A stretch of 6,031 nucleotides of DNA from Thermoleophilia bacterium. GTDB taxonomy: Bacteria > Actinomycetota > Thermoleophilia > Gaiellales > SKUG01. Positions 1-5,530 of the stretch are shown here, piece after piece. The DNA is taken from NCBI GenBank assembly GCA_007122215.1, contig SKUG01000131.1, positions 1 through 6,031 on the forward strand. Reading direction: 5' to 3'. Position 1 is the stretch's first letter; the number at the start of each line of letters is the position of its first letter. The notes beneath the pieces are model-generated. The model was not told the origin of the DNA. It searched no databases and worked only from the letters and a program-made list of their open reading frames with translations. The translations under genes were made by a program, and so were the position numbers.

Positions 1-788
1 CGCACCATCGCGTAGACGATGTTGTTGGAGTTCGGGTTCCAGCTACTGGCGGTGCCGGTGGGGGTGGTCAGGTCGAGCGCGGCGATGCGGTTGCGGGTCG
101 AGCCGCCGATCGTGGTGAACTGCCCGCCGACATACAGCAGGTCACTTGCCTCATCGAGCTCCAGCGTGAACACGATGTTGTTGGCGTTCGGGTTGAAGTC
201 GTCGACGATCACCGGAGTTGCACGGCTGATGCGTGCGATCCGGTTGCGCGGCAGGCCATCGACGTTGAGGAAAGTCCCGCCGATGTAGACCTGCTCCTCG
301 CCCACGGCGATGGTGCGTACGATTCCCGGCGCTCCGCCGGTGGTGGTGACGTTCGGGGCCCAGCCGGCGCTCAGCGCGCCATCTTCGGTGACGTGCGCCA
401 GTCCTGATCGGGGCTCGCCGTTGACGCTCGTGAAGCTGCCGCCCAGGTACCAGCCGCCCTGGCCGTCGGGCTCGGCTGCGAAGACGATGCCGCCGGCGAC
501 CACCGCGAAGTCCCCGTCGAGTCCCAGGCCGCTTGCGGCATCGAGGCGGGAGGCGTTGCCGGTGCGCGGCCCCACCTGCGTGAAGGCCCCGCCAATGTAG
601 ATCGCGTCACCGGTGGTGGCGATGGCGTTGACCGCACCGTTGGTGACCCAGAGGTCGTCGGGCTGGTCGCCGGGCAGGGCCGGGCCAGCAAGCGCCGATG
701 CCTGGAGGACGAGGAGCGTGGCGATCGCGGTGGCCAGGACCGTGGTCAGCGGGCGCCGGAAGGAGCGCAGGGCGGTGGTCGTGTACAT
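1..788 (-). CDS. Exported Delta-60 repeat (DUF5122-type) beta-propeller protein, C-terminus cut by window edge
   Basis: The frame is open from the ATG at 788 to the left edge, giving 262 residues with no stop, so the gene is partial. Residues 1-34 look like a signal peptide: arginines at 8, 11 and 12, a hydrophobic stretch at about 14-30, and an ALA cleavage motif at 32-34, so the mature protein should be secreted or surface-attached. The rest is built from repeats of about 50-54 residues. Each carries a (Y/W)-(I/L/V)-G-G-x-F strand (tyrosines at 64, 114, 168 and 219), usually followed by V-x-G, R-N-R-I-A and W/F-N-P-N. This is the signature of Delta-60/DUF5122 propeller blades, seen in secreted proteins of uncertain function. 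The only purine-rich stretch before the ATG (GAGGG) is just 2 nt away, so the ribosome site is poor. Good confidence in the fold, none in the ligand or role. Confidence 0.85.
   Translation of the reverse strand, partial: MYTTTALRSFRRPLTTVLATAIATLLVLQASALAGPALPGDQPDDLWVTNGAVNAIATTGDAIYIGGAFTQVGPRTGNASRLDAASGLGLDGDFAVVAGGIVFAAEPDGQGGWYLGGSFTSVNGEPRSGLAHVTEDGALSAGWAPNVTTTGGAPGIVRTIAVGEEQVYIGGTFLNVDGLPRNRIARISRATPVIVDDFNPNANNIVFTLELDEASDLLYVGGQFTTIGGSTRNRIAALDLTTPTGTASSWNPNSNNIVYAMV
16..194 (-). repeat. Near-identical DNA repeat marking successive propeller blades
   Basis: The 23 bases at 16-38 and 172-194 differ at one position. They lie 156 bp apart, exactly 52 codons, and both encode the end of a blade, (W/F)NPN(S/A)NNIV. 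Similar weaker echoes occur around the YIGG strands. The simplest reading is recent tandem duplication or gene conversion of repeat units inside the protein gene. Confidence 0.7.
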
Positions 789-855
789 GGCCCTCTGGTA
801 CCCGCCGGGAGGCAGCGAAAACGCAGCTTGACGGAGAGCTGACGGTGTCCGCGGG

Positions 856-870
856 CCGGTCGCGTACCGG
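856..870 (-). terminator. Small hairpin after the membrane-protein gene
   Basis: A perfect 5-bp stem (CCGGT/ACCGG) with a 5-nt loop lies 14-29 nt after the TGA of the minus-strand gene that ends at 885. There is no T-run after it, so it is at best a weak terminator. The rest of 789-884 shows no gene and no convincing promoter for the propeller gene, so the two genes may be co-transcribed. Confidence 0.2.
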
Positions 871-884
871 AGGGGCCTGGGGCG

Positions 885-1637
885 TCAGCTCCGTGCCGGG
901 CGCATGGACGTGACGATGGCATCCCCGGCCGCGGGCGCATCGGGTTGCTCCTGCGTGCCCGGGGAGGTGATGGTGACGGTCACATCCCCTGATGGCACGT
1001 GCCAGCGCACGATGTGGGTGCCTGTCGGGTAGCCGCTGTCGGGGATGATCTCGGTGCGGGTGCCGAAGATCTCGGGCAGGTTGAGCCGGGCCTGCTGCAG
1101 GAACGTTCCGTCGAGCGGCCGCCGGTCGAAGCTGCCGAGGTCGCCCTCGGAGGCGGGCGTGGTGGTGATCGTGATCGGCAGCGCAGCATCGTTGCCCGGC
1201 GCGACGACGCGTGAGCAGCCCCGCTGGGCCTGCCAGCCCTGCGGCACCGTGAAGGTCAGCCGAGCGGGGCGGATCGAGCAGGTCTCGCTGCCGGCAGCGA
1301 CCTCTGGCAGGGTGTTCCAGGTGTAGCGTGCTCCCGTGGCGCTGGAGACGCCACCCTGCTGGCGCTGCTGCTCGCGCTCTTCCGCGGTGACCTGCACGCT
1401 GCCCGGCGCGGACTCATCCCCGGGGCCTGGGACTGCCGAGCGGTCGGCGAGCTCCAGCAGGCCCCCGACGATCCCGACCAGCAGGATCGCCCCGGCCAGC
1501 AGCCACGCCCAGGTCGGCACCCGCTCGTGCCACGGCGGGCGCGCTGGCGCCGGCCCATCCCCGTCGTCGAGGAGGTCCTGCAGGTCGTGCTCGGCGTCGA
1601 GGTCCTGCTCGTCGGTGTCGATGTCTGTCTCGGTCAT
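885..1637 (-). CDS. Hypothetical single-pass membrane protein with acidic cytoplasmic tail and extracellular domain
   Basis: I do not recognise a family. The 250-residue product has a strongly acidic, mostly disordered N-terminus (1-30, rich in D and E), a short basic/aromatic stretch (R33 to W44), one hydrophobic helix at about 43-62, a flexible Pro/Gly/Ser/Gln-rich linker (about 65-105) and a beta-rich C-terminal domain (about 105-245). By the positive-inside rule the N-terminus is cytoplasmic and the C-terminal domain is outside. That domain has just two cysteines (C120 and C141), which could form a disulfide. I chose the ATG at 1637 because the acidic tail begins there. The upstream ATG at 1682 would add a 15-residue Pro/Gly/Ala stretch and overlap a candidate promoter. 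Neither start has a clear Shine-Dalgarno. The gene lies 120 bp after citrate synthase and 96 bp before the exported propeller gene, on the same strand. Confidence 0.8.
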   Translation of the reverse strand: MTETDIDTDEQDLDAEHDLQDLLDDGDGPAPARPPWHERVPTWAWLLAGAILLVGIVGGLLELADRSAVPGPGDESAPGSVQVTAEEREQQRQQGGVSSATGARYTWNTLPEVAAGSETCSIRPARLTFTVPQGWQAQRGCSRVVAPGNDAALPITITTTPASEGDLGSFDRRPLDGTFLQQARLNLPEIFGTRTEIIPDSGYPTGTHIVRWHVPSGDVTVTITSPGTQEQPDAPAAGDAIVTSMRPARS

Positions 1638-1677
1638 GGCAGCACGGCCGGGCGATCCCGGTTCAGGTGACGGTGCT

Positions 1678-1704
1678 GGCATACCCGCAGGCAGGCGTTG
1701 TCAT
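1678..1704 (-). promoter_or_regulatory. Candidate promoter of the membrane-protein gene
   Basis: On the minus strand, ATGACA (1699-1704, five of six -35 bases) is followed after 15 bp by TATGCC (1678-1683). The spacing is short and the -10 is half-matched. It would start transcription about 35 nt before the ATG at 1637, which supports that start. Confidence 0.22.
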
Positions 1705-1726
1705 GCCCGGGATGGCGACCGGCGAT

Positions 1727-1739
1727 GGACGTGGCGTCC
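1727..1739 (-). terminator. Small hairpin after citrate synthase
   Basis: A perfect 5-bp stem GGACG/CGTCC with a 3-nt loop lies about 20 nt beyond the citrate synthase stop codon. It has no T-run, so termination here is uncertain and read-through into the membrane-protein gene is possible. Confidence 0.2.
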
Positions 1740-1757
1740 CCCGGGCAGGACCCGCCG

Positions 1758-2951
1758 TCAGATCACCGGCACGTCCTGCGGCGGCTCAGCGCCCACGTAC
1801 TCGGCGCTGGGCCGGAAGATCCGGTTGTCGTTCTCGACCTGCTCGCGGATGTTGGCCGTCCAGCCGATCACGCGGCTGACCGCGAAGGTCGGGGTGAAGA
1901 GCTCGTCCGGGATCCCTGCGCTGCGCATCACGAGCGCCGCGTAGAACTCGACGTTGGTCTTCAGGCCGCGGCCAGGCTTGAGCTCCTCCAGCAGGTCGAG
2001 GCAGGTCTGCTCGACGTGGCGGGCGAGCTCGACCTGGTCGCCGCCGATGCCGTCGGCGATCTCGCCGAGCATGATCGAGCGCGGATCCATCGTCGTGTAG
2101 ACCGGGTGCCCGAAGCCCATCAGCCGCTCGCCACGCTCGAAGATCCCGCGGATGAACGGCTCTGCGTTCTCCTTGCTGCCGATCTCGTCGACCATCGCCA
2201 GTGCCCGGCTCGGGGCGCCACCGTGCAGCGGGCCCGACAGCGAGCCGATCGCCGCGACGACCGCGCTGGAGACGTCCGCGCCGGTCGAGGCGACAACACG
2301 CGCCGTGAAGGTCGAGGCGTTGAAGCCGTGGTCCACGGTCAGGTCGAGGTACTTCTCGAGCGCCGAGGCCTTCTCGGGCGTCGGGGTCTCGCCGGTGACC
2401 ATCCGCAGGTAGTCGGTGGCGTGTGGCAGCGACGGATCCGGCTCGACCATGGCATGGCCGTGCTTGGTGCGGTAGATCGCGGCGACGCCCACGGCGGTCA
2501 GTGCGACGGCGCGGCTGCACTGGTCCTTGATCTCCTCCGGGGAGAGGTCCAGCCACGGCTTCCAGGCTTCACGCGCACCAACTGCAGCGATGAGCGCGCG
2601 CAGGGTTGCCATCACGTCGACCTCGCTGAGCTCGGCACCGGCCATCAGCCCGGGCACGATCTGGTGGACCTGCTTCCAGGCCTCGACGCGCAGCTTCCCG
2701 GCGCGCTCGCGGTAGGCGGCCGACTCGGCAGCGTCGGGCAGACGCCCCTCGTGCATGAGGTGCCAGATGTCCTCCAGCGAGCGCTTCTTCGCGAGTTCGG
2801 TGGCATCGTACTGGCGGTAGTGGAAGAAGCCCTCCTGCCCGCGCACGTTGCCGATCGCGGTCTCGGCGACCTTCACGCCCTTGAGGCCGCGCGGGACCTC
2901 CACGTCGAGGACGGCATTGCGGCTGGGGGTCGCATCGGTGGTGGTCGACAT
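1758..2951 (-). CDS. gltA: Citrate synthase (small, hexameric-type/2-methylcitrate synthase family)
   Basis: This 397-residue enzyme should condense acetyl-CoA with oxaloacetate to citrate, the entry step of the TCA cycle, in the cytoplasm. Landmarks run in family order: an N-terminal RGLKGV...GFFHYRQYDA entry (21-50), DHGFNAST (H208, oxaloacetate/citrate binding), GPLHGG (H243, catalytic), GFGHPVY...DPR (H282, catalytic; R291), NVEFYA (331-338) and FAVSRVIGW (R360). The third catalytic position, Asp in E. coli and pig enzymes, is Glu335 here, and the usual GWxAH is GWTAN (N367). I recall the same Glu in a class of actinobacterial citrate synthases, so this looks like a subfamily trait. The ATG at 2951 is set by GAAGGA six bases upstream. 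The same frame extends to 3173, but that part is not family-like. A 2-methylcitrate synthase activity cannot be excluded. The gene is divergent from the regulator at 3131. Confidence 0.93.
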   Translation of the reverse strand: MSTTTDATPSRNAVLDVEVPRGLKGVKVAETAIGNVRGQEGFFHYRQYDATELAKKRSLEDIWHLMHEGRLPDAAESAAYRERAGKLRVEAWKQVHQIVPGLMAGAELSEVDVMATLRALIAAVGAREAWKPWLDLSPEEIKDQCSRAVALTAVGVAAIYRTKHGHAMVEPDPSLPHATDYLRMVTGETPTPEKASALEKYLDLTVDHGFNASTFTARVVASTGADVSSAVVAAIGSLSGPLHGGAPSRALAMVDEIGSKENAEPFIRGIFERGERLMGFGHPVYTTMDPRSIMLGEIADGIGGDQVELARHVEQTCLDLLEELKPGRGLKTNVEFYAALVMRSAGIPDELFTPTFAVSRVIGWTANIREQVENDNRIFRPSAEYVGAEPPQDVPVI

Positions 2952-2957
2952 GCTGGT

Positions 2958-2963
2958 TCCTTC
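2958..2963 (-). promoter_or_regulatory. Ribosome binding site of citrate synthase
   Basis: GAAGGA on the minus strand, 6 nt before the ATG at 2951. It fixes this start over in-frame upstream codons. Confidence 0.8.
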
Positions 2964-3031
2964 GATCTCGGATCTGGTGCAGGGCCGCCCCGGCGCCGCG
3001 TGAGCTCCGTCGCGGAGGCGTATCGGCCAGC

Positions 3032-3060
3032 ATTCTAGCCAGAAACCGGCTTCGGCCGGA
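3032..3060 (-). promoter_or_regulatory. Candidate citrate synthase promoter
   Basis: TAGAAT at 3032-3037 on the minus strand is a strong actinobacterial -10 box. The -35 position (around 3055-3060) has no good match to TTGACA and is instead occupied by a perfect palindrome, which suggests activator or repressor control. Transcription would begin near 3025, leaving a leader of about 74 nt that includes a small CTCCG/CGGAG hairpin at 3005-3017. Confidence 0.45.
3046..3059. repeat. Perfect 5-bp inverted repeat with TTCG centre in the divergent control region
   Basis: CCGGC-TTCG-GCCGG at 3046-3059 sits over the -35 region of the citrate synthase promoter, with a further GCCGG at 3061-3065. It could be a protein operator. 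As plus-strand RNA it would be a cUUCGg tetraloop hairpin, but no plus-strand transcript is evident here. Confidence 0.5.
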
Positions 3061-3113
3061 GCCGGCGCCCGGTCGAGCGCGTCAGGCGGGCCGTGCCGAC
3101 CGGTTCGCAGGCG

Positions 3114-3142
3114 CTGCCGGTGCGCGGCGGATGCGATACCAT
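3114..3142 (+). promoter_or_regulatory. Candidate regulator promoter, possibly giving a leaderless mRNA
   Basis: TACCAT at 3137-3142 fits the TANNNT -10 pattern, and CTGCCG 17 bp upstream (3114-3119) is a weak -35. The predicted transcription start falls at about 3149, on an in-frame GTG of the regulator. Confidence 0.3.
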
Positions 3143-3862
3143 GACGCAGTGGGTTCCAAGATGAAACCGACATGGCCGGATGCCGTTCGACGCCCCGACG
3201 TGGTCGCTGCGCGCCGTGCAGCGGTGCAGCCGAGCGCCCCGCTGGTCGACCTCGCGGGCCGCCGCTGGCTGCTCTGGTGCCTGCTCGCGCTCGACGACCG
3301 CGCGGGCACCCGCTTCACCGACCTCGCGGCCGAGCCCGGGCTCTCCCGGCGGGTGCTCAGCAGCGAGCTGGCCGAGCTGCAGCGCCGCGGCCTCGTGCTG
3401 CGGCGCACCTACCAGCGCACCCCCACCCGCGAGGCCTACTGGCTCTCCGCGCGCGGGCGCGCAGCCCGCAGCGGCATCGAGTCCCTGCTGCACGTGCTCG
3501 GTGGTGCCACGCCCGCTGCGGTCGGGGCATCCCGGGAGGAGTCGTCCGCCGCGGCGCGTGCCGACCTGCCCGACCTCGTCCTGCACGAGCAGGTCGAGCG
3601 GTCCATCGGCCCGGTCGTGGCCTACGACCGCTCCTACCGGGCGCAGCTTGCCGCGACCCTGCGCTGCTGGCTCGACAGCGATGCGAGCACGACCATCGCC
3701 GCGCGCACGCTCGGGGTGCACCGCCACACCGTCCGTTACCGGCTCGCACGCATCCACGAGCTCTGCGGCCTCGACCCCCACGTGCTCGCCGACCGCGAGC
3801 AGCTCGTGGCCGGGCTGCGCGCCCACGCCGAGCTGGCCCGCCGCGGGCGCCTGCCGCGCTGA
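3131..3862 (+). CDS. Two-headed transcription regulator: HxlR-like winged helix plus PucR-type C-terminal HTH
   Basis: The product of up to 243 residues carries two DNA-binding modules. Residues about 38-120 follow the HxlR/DUF24 winged-helix pattern: GRRWLLWCLLAL, then RFTDLA, a recognition helix GLSRRVLSSELAELQRRGLV (70-89), and a wing ending in REAYWLSARGR. The cysteine usual near the HxlR N-terminus is absent. Residues about 167-232 match the PucR/CdaR C-terminal HTH (HTH_30): YRAQLAATLRCWLD, then GVHRHTVRYRLARI (195-208) and GLDP. The Ala/Ser-rich linker at about 124-145 shows no ligand domain. No start has a Shine-Dalgarno: ATG 3131 is the longest, and GTG 3149 and ATG 3161 are alternatives that leave both domains whole. 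The gene is divergent from citrate synthase and 121 bp ahead of glutamine synthetase, which suggests but does not prove control of central carbon or nitrogen genes. Regulator call firm; target and signal unknown. Confidence 0.85.
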   Translation: MRYHDAVGSKMKPTWPDAVRRPDVVAARRAAVQPSAPLVDLAGRRWLLWCLLALDDRAGTRFTDLAAEPGLSRRVLSSELAELQRRGLVLRRTYQRTPTREAYWLSARGRAARSGIESLLHVLGGATPAAVGASREESSAAARADLPDLVLHEQVERSIGPVVAYDRSYRAQLAATLRCWLDSDASTTIAARTLGVHRHTVRYRLARIHELCGLDPHVLADREQLVAGLRAHAELARRGRLPR

Positions 3863-3887
3863 TCGGCCGGTTGGGCCCAGTGGACAA

Positions 3888-3915
3888 AGGACGAGGGCCC
3901 GCAGCGTCGTAGGGT
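3888..3915 (+). promoter_or_regulatory. Candidate glutamine synthetase promoter
   Basis: TAGGGT at 3910-3915 fits the actinobacterial -10 form TAGRRT. AGGACG at 3888-3893, 16 bp upstream, is a partial -35. TGGACA at 3881-3886 is a better hexamer but 23 bp away. Transcription would start near 3922, leaving a leader of about 60 nt. No known riboswitch is recognisable in it. Confidence 0.3.
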
Positions 3916-3972
3916 GTCGGGGTACGACCACCACGCCTGCCGGCCGCCGCTGCCGACGCAGGTGCAACGCGC

Positions 3973-3977
3973 AAGGA
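3973..3977 (+). promoter_or_regulatory. Ribosome binding site of glutamine synthetase
   Basis: AAGGA lies 6 nt before the ATG at 3984 and fixes this start in a frame that stays open far upstream through the regulator gene. Confidence 0.8.
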
Positions 3978-3983
3978 AAGTCG

Positions 3984-5351
3984 ATGACCGTGACCGAGAC
4001 CCCAGGACGCTTCACCGCCAAGACCAGCCCGGAGGAGGTCATCCGCCGGGTCAACGAGGAGGGGGTGCGCTTCATCCGCCTCTGGTTCACCGACATCCTC
4101 GGCCGCCCCAAGAGCTTCGAGATCACGCCCAGCGAGCTCGAGGGCGCGCTCAGCAACGGGATGGGCTTCGACGGCTCGTCGATCACCGGCTTCAACTCGA
4201 TCGAGGAGTCGGACATGGTCGCCGTGCCCGACCCCGACACCTTCGCGATCATGCCGTGGGAGGTTGGCGGGCAGAAGATCGCCCGGCTGATCTGCGACGT
4301 GCACATCCCCGGCACCTACGAGCCCTACGAGGGCGACCCGCGCTACGTGCTGCGCCGTGCGCTGGATCGCATGACGTCGATGGGCTTTGACACCTACAAC
4401 GTGGGCCCTGAGCTCGAGTTCTTCCTCTTCGAGGATGCCAGCCCCAACATCAAGACCCTGGACGCCGGCGGCTACTTCGACCTCACTACCCTCGACCAGT
4501 ACGGTGCCGTGCGCAAGGAGGCCGTGCTCGCGCTCGAGGCGCTCGGCATCCCCGTCGAGTACTCCCACCACGAGGTCGCCCCCTCCCAGCACGAGATCGA
4601 CATCCGCTACGCCCCGGGCCTCGAGATGGCCGACCACGCGCTCACCTACCGGGTGGTCGTCAAGGAGGTCGCCTCGCGCAACAACATGTACGCGACCTTC
4701 ATGCCCAAGCCGCTGGTCGGCGAGAACGGCTCGGGGATGCACACCCACCAGTCGCTCTTCAAGGACGGGGTCAACGCGTTCTACAGCGCCGACAGCGAGT
4801 ACCACCTCTCCGACACCGCCCGCAGCTACATCGCCGGCATCCTCCACCACGCCCGCGAGATCTCGCTGGTGCTCGCCCAGACGGTGAACTCCTACAAGCG
4901 GCTCGTGCCGGGCTACGAGGCGCCGGTGTACGTCGCCTGGAGCCGCCGCAACCGCTCGGCGCTGATCCGCGTGCCGCACTACCACCCCGGCCACGAGCAG
5001 GCCACCCGCATGGAGCTGCGCTGCCCGGACCCCGCCGCGAACCCCTACCTCGCGTTTGCGGTGATGCTGCAGGCCGGCCTCGAGGGCATCGAGAAGGGCT
5101 ACGAGCTCGAGGAGCCCATGGAGCGCAACCTCTTCGACATCACCCACGAGCAGCGCCGTGAGCTCGGCATCGAGTCGCTGCCGGGCAGCCTCGGCGAGGC
5201 CATCACGGCCGCCGAGGAGTCCGAGTTCCTGCTCAAGGCCCTCGGCGAGCACGTCTACTCCCGGCTGCTCGAGCTCAAGCGCCGCGAGTGGGACGAGTAC
5301 CGCCTCGAGGTCACCCCGTGGGAGCTCGAGAACTACCTGCCGGTGATGTAG
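3984..5351 (+). CDS. glnA: Glutamine synthetase type I (alpha-like, not adenylylatable)
   Basis: This 455-residue cytoplasmic enzyme should make glutamine from glutamate, ammonium and ATP, probably as a dodecamer. The family motifs are in order: FDGSSI (62-67, D63 at the ammonium site), metal ligands in PELEFF (E143, E145) and HHEVAPSQHE (E197, E204), NGSGMHTH (H253), NSYKRLVPGYEAP (R306; flap E312), RNRS (R324), and ELRCPDPAANPYLAF (E344, R346). D63 and E312 argue for a true synthetase and not a polyamine glutamylating paralogue. Length and the EWDEYR...WELENYL ending match the Bacillus-like alpha group. The residue aligned with the adenylylated tyrosine of the beta group is Phe384 (NLFD). 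The position of Bacillus Arg62, linked to feedback inhibition, is Ser72. A strong hairpin ends the unit. Regulation may lie with the adjacent upstream regulator, by position only. Confidence 0.96.
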   Translation: MTVTETPGRFTAKTSPEEVIRRVNEEGVRFIRLWFTDILGRPKSFEITPSELEGALSNGMGFDGSSITGFNSIEESDMVAVPDPDTFAIMPWEVGGQKIARLICDVHIPGTYEPYEGDPRYVLRRALDRMTSMGFDTYNVGPELEFFLFEDASPNIKTLDAGGYFDLTTLDQYGAVRKEAVLALEALGIPVEYSHHEVAPSQHEIDIRYAPGLEMADHALTYRVVVKEVASRNNMYATFMPKPLVGENGSGMHTHQSLFKDGVNAFYSADSEYHLSDTARSYIAGILHHAREISLVLAQTVNSYKRLVPGYEAPVYVAWSRRNRSALIRVPHYHPGHEQATRMELRCPDPAANPYLAFAVMLQAGLEGIEKGYELEEPMERNLFDITHEQRRELGIESLPGSLGEAITAAEESEFLLKALGEHVYSRLLELKRREWDEYRLEVTPWELENYLPVM

Positions 5352-5384
5352 GGCGCACCTGCGGCAGCCAGGATGGAACGGTGT

Positions 5385-5414
5385 CGTGGGGCCCGCCAGG
5401 CGGCGGGCCCCACG
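5385..5414 (+). terminator. Strong GC hairpin ending glnA
   Basis: A perfect 13-bp stem (5385-5397 with 5402-5414, the core being GTGGGGCCCGCC/GGCGGGCCCCAC) with an AGGC loop begins 33 nt after the glnA stop. No T-run follows on either strand, as is common for actinobacterial hairpin terminators. Being symmetric, it could also stop transcription arriving from the tRNA side. Confidence 0.75.
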
Positions 5415-5427
5415 TGCATCGCATGGA

Positions 5428-5448
5428 ACACGGCACGCATCGCCGTGT
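5428..5448 (-). terminator. Hairpin in the tRNA 3' flank
   Basis: ACACGGC (5428-5434) and GCCGTGT (5442-5448) form a 7-bp stem with a 7-nt loop, about 36-56 nt past the tRNA 3' end on the minus strand. Only TTCC follows the stem, so this is a possible weak tRNA terminator. It reads equally well on the plus strand. Confidence 0.35.
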
Positions 5449-5453
5449 CATCA

Positions 5454-5530
5454 CCGATGTGCCAGATATGGCAGATTGTAGCGCGCCCCCGGCAGGATTC
5501 GAACCTGCGACCTCCGATCTGGCACATCGG
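5454..5530. repeat. 14-bp perfect inverted repeat linking tRNA anticodon arm and 3' trailer
   Basis: CCGATGTGCCAGAT occurs at 5454-5467 on the plus strand and, as its exact reverse complement, at 5517-5530, with 49 bp between. The right arm is the tRNA anticodon arm (nucleotides 27-40). The left arm lies 16 nt beyond the tRNA 3' end. In a minus-strand precursor transcript the trailer would be fully complementary to the anticodon arm. GATGTGCC recurs once more at 5567-5574, just upstream of the tRNA. Confidence 0.85.

Noticed and set aside
1638..1682. Upstream ATG at 1682 for the membrane protein
   Set aside because: Adds a low-complexity 15-residue segment without a ribosome site and overlaps the candidate promoter. 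The ATG at 1637 is preferred.
1698..3038. A 446-residue plus-strand frame opposite citrate synthase
   Set aside because: Antisense shadow of a clearly recognisable enzyme, with no motif of its own.
2952..3173. N-terminal extension of citrate synthase to 3173
   Set aside because: The extension is not citrate synthase-like, crosses the -10 box and palindrome, and a good Shine-Dalgarno marks 2951.
3873..3900. Paired GGGCCC sites that could form a terminator after the regulator
   Set aside because: Each is self-complementary, the stem would be only 6 bp with a 16-nt loop, and no T-run follows. Too weak to call.
3035..4315. A 426-residue minus-strand frame across the regulator and the start of glnA
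   Set aside because: Overlaps two well-supported plus-strand genes and looks like GC-driven open frame.
3357..5252. A 631-residue minus-strand frame opposite glnA
   Set aside because: It is antisense to glnA and the regulator. Its Val/Gly/Leu/Asp/Arg-rich composition is what high-GC codons give on the opposite strand, with no family motif.
3180..5351. A 723-residue plus-strand frame running through the regulator and glutamine synthetase
   Set aside because: Only the part from 3984 is glutamine synthetase. The upstream part is an out-of-frame reading of the regulator gene with low-complexity Ser/Arg/Pro/Ala composition, and AAGGA marks the start at 3984.
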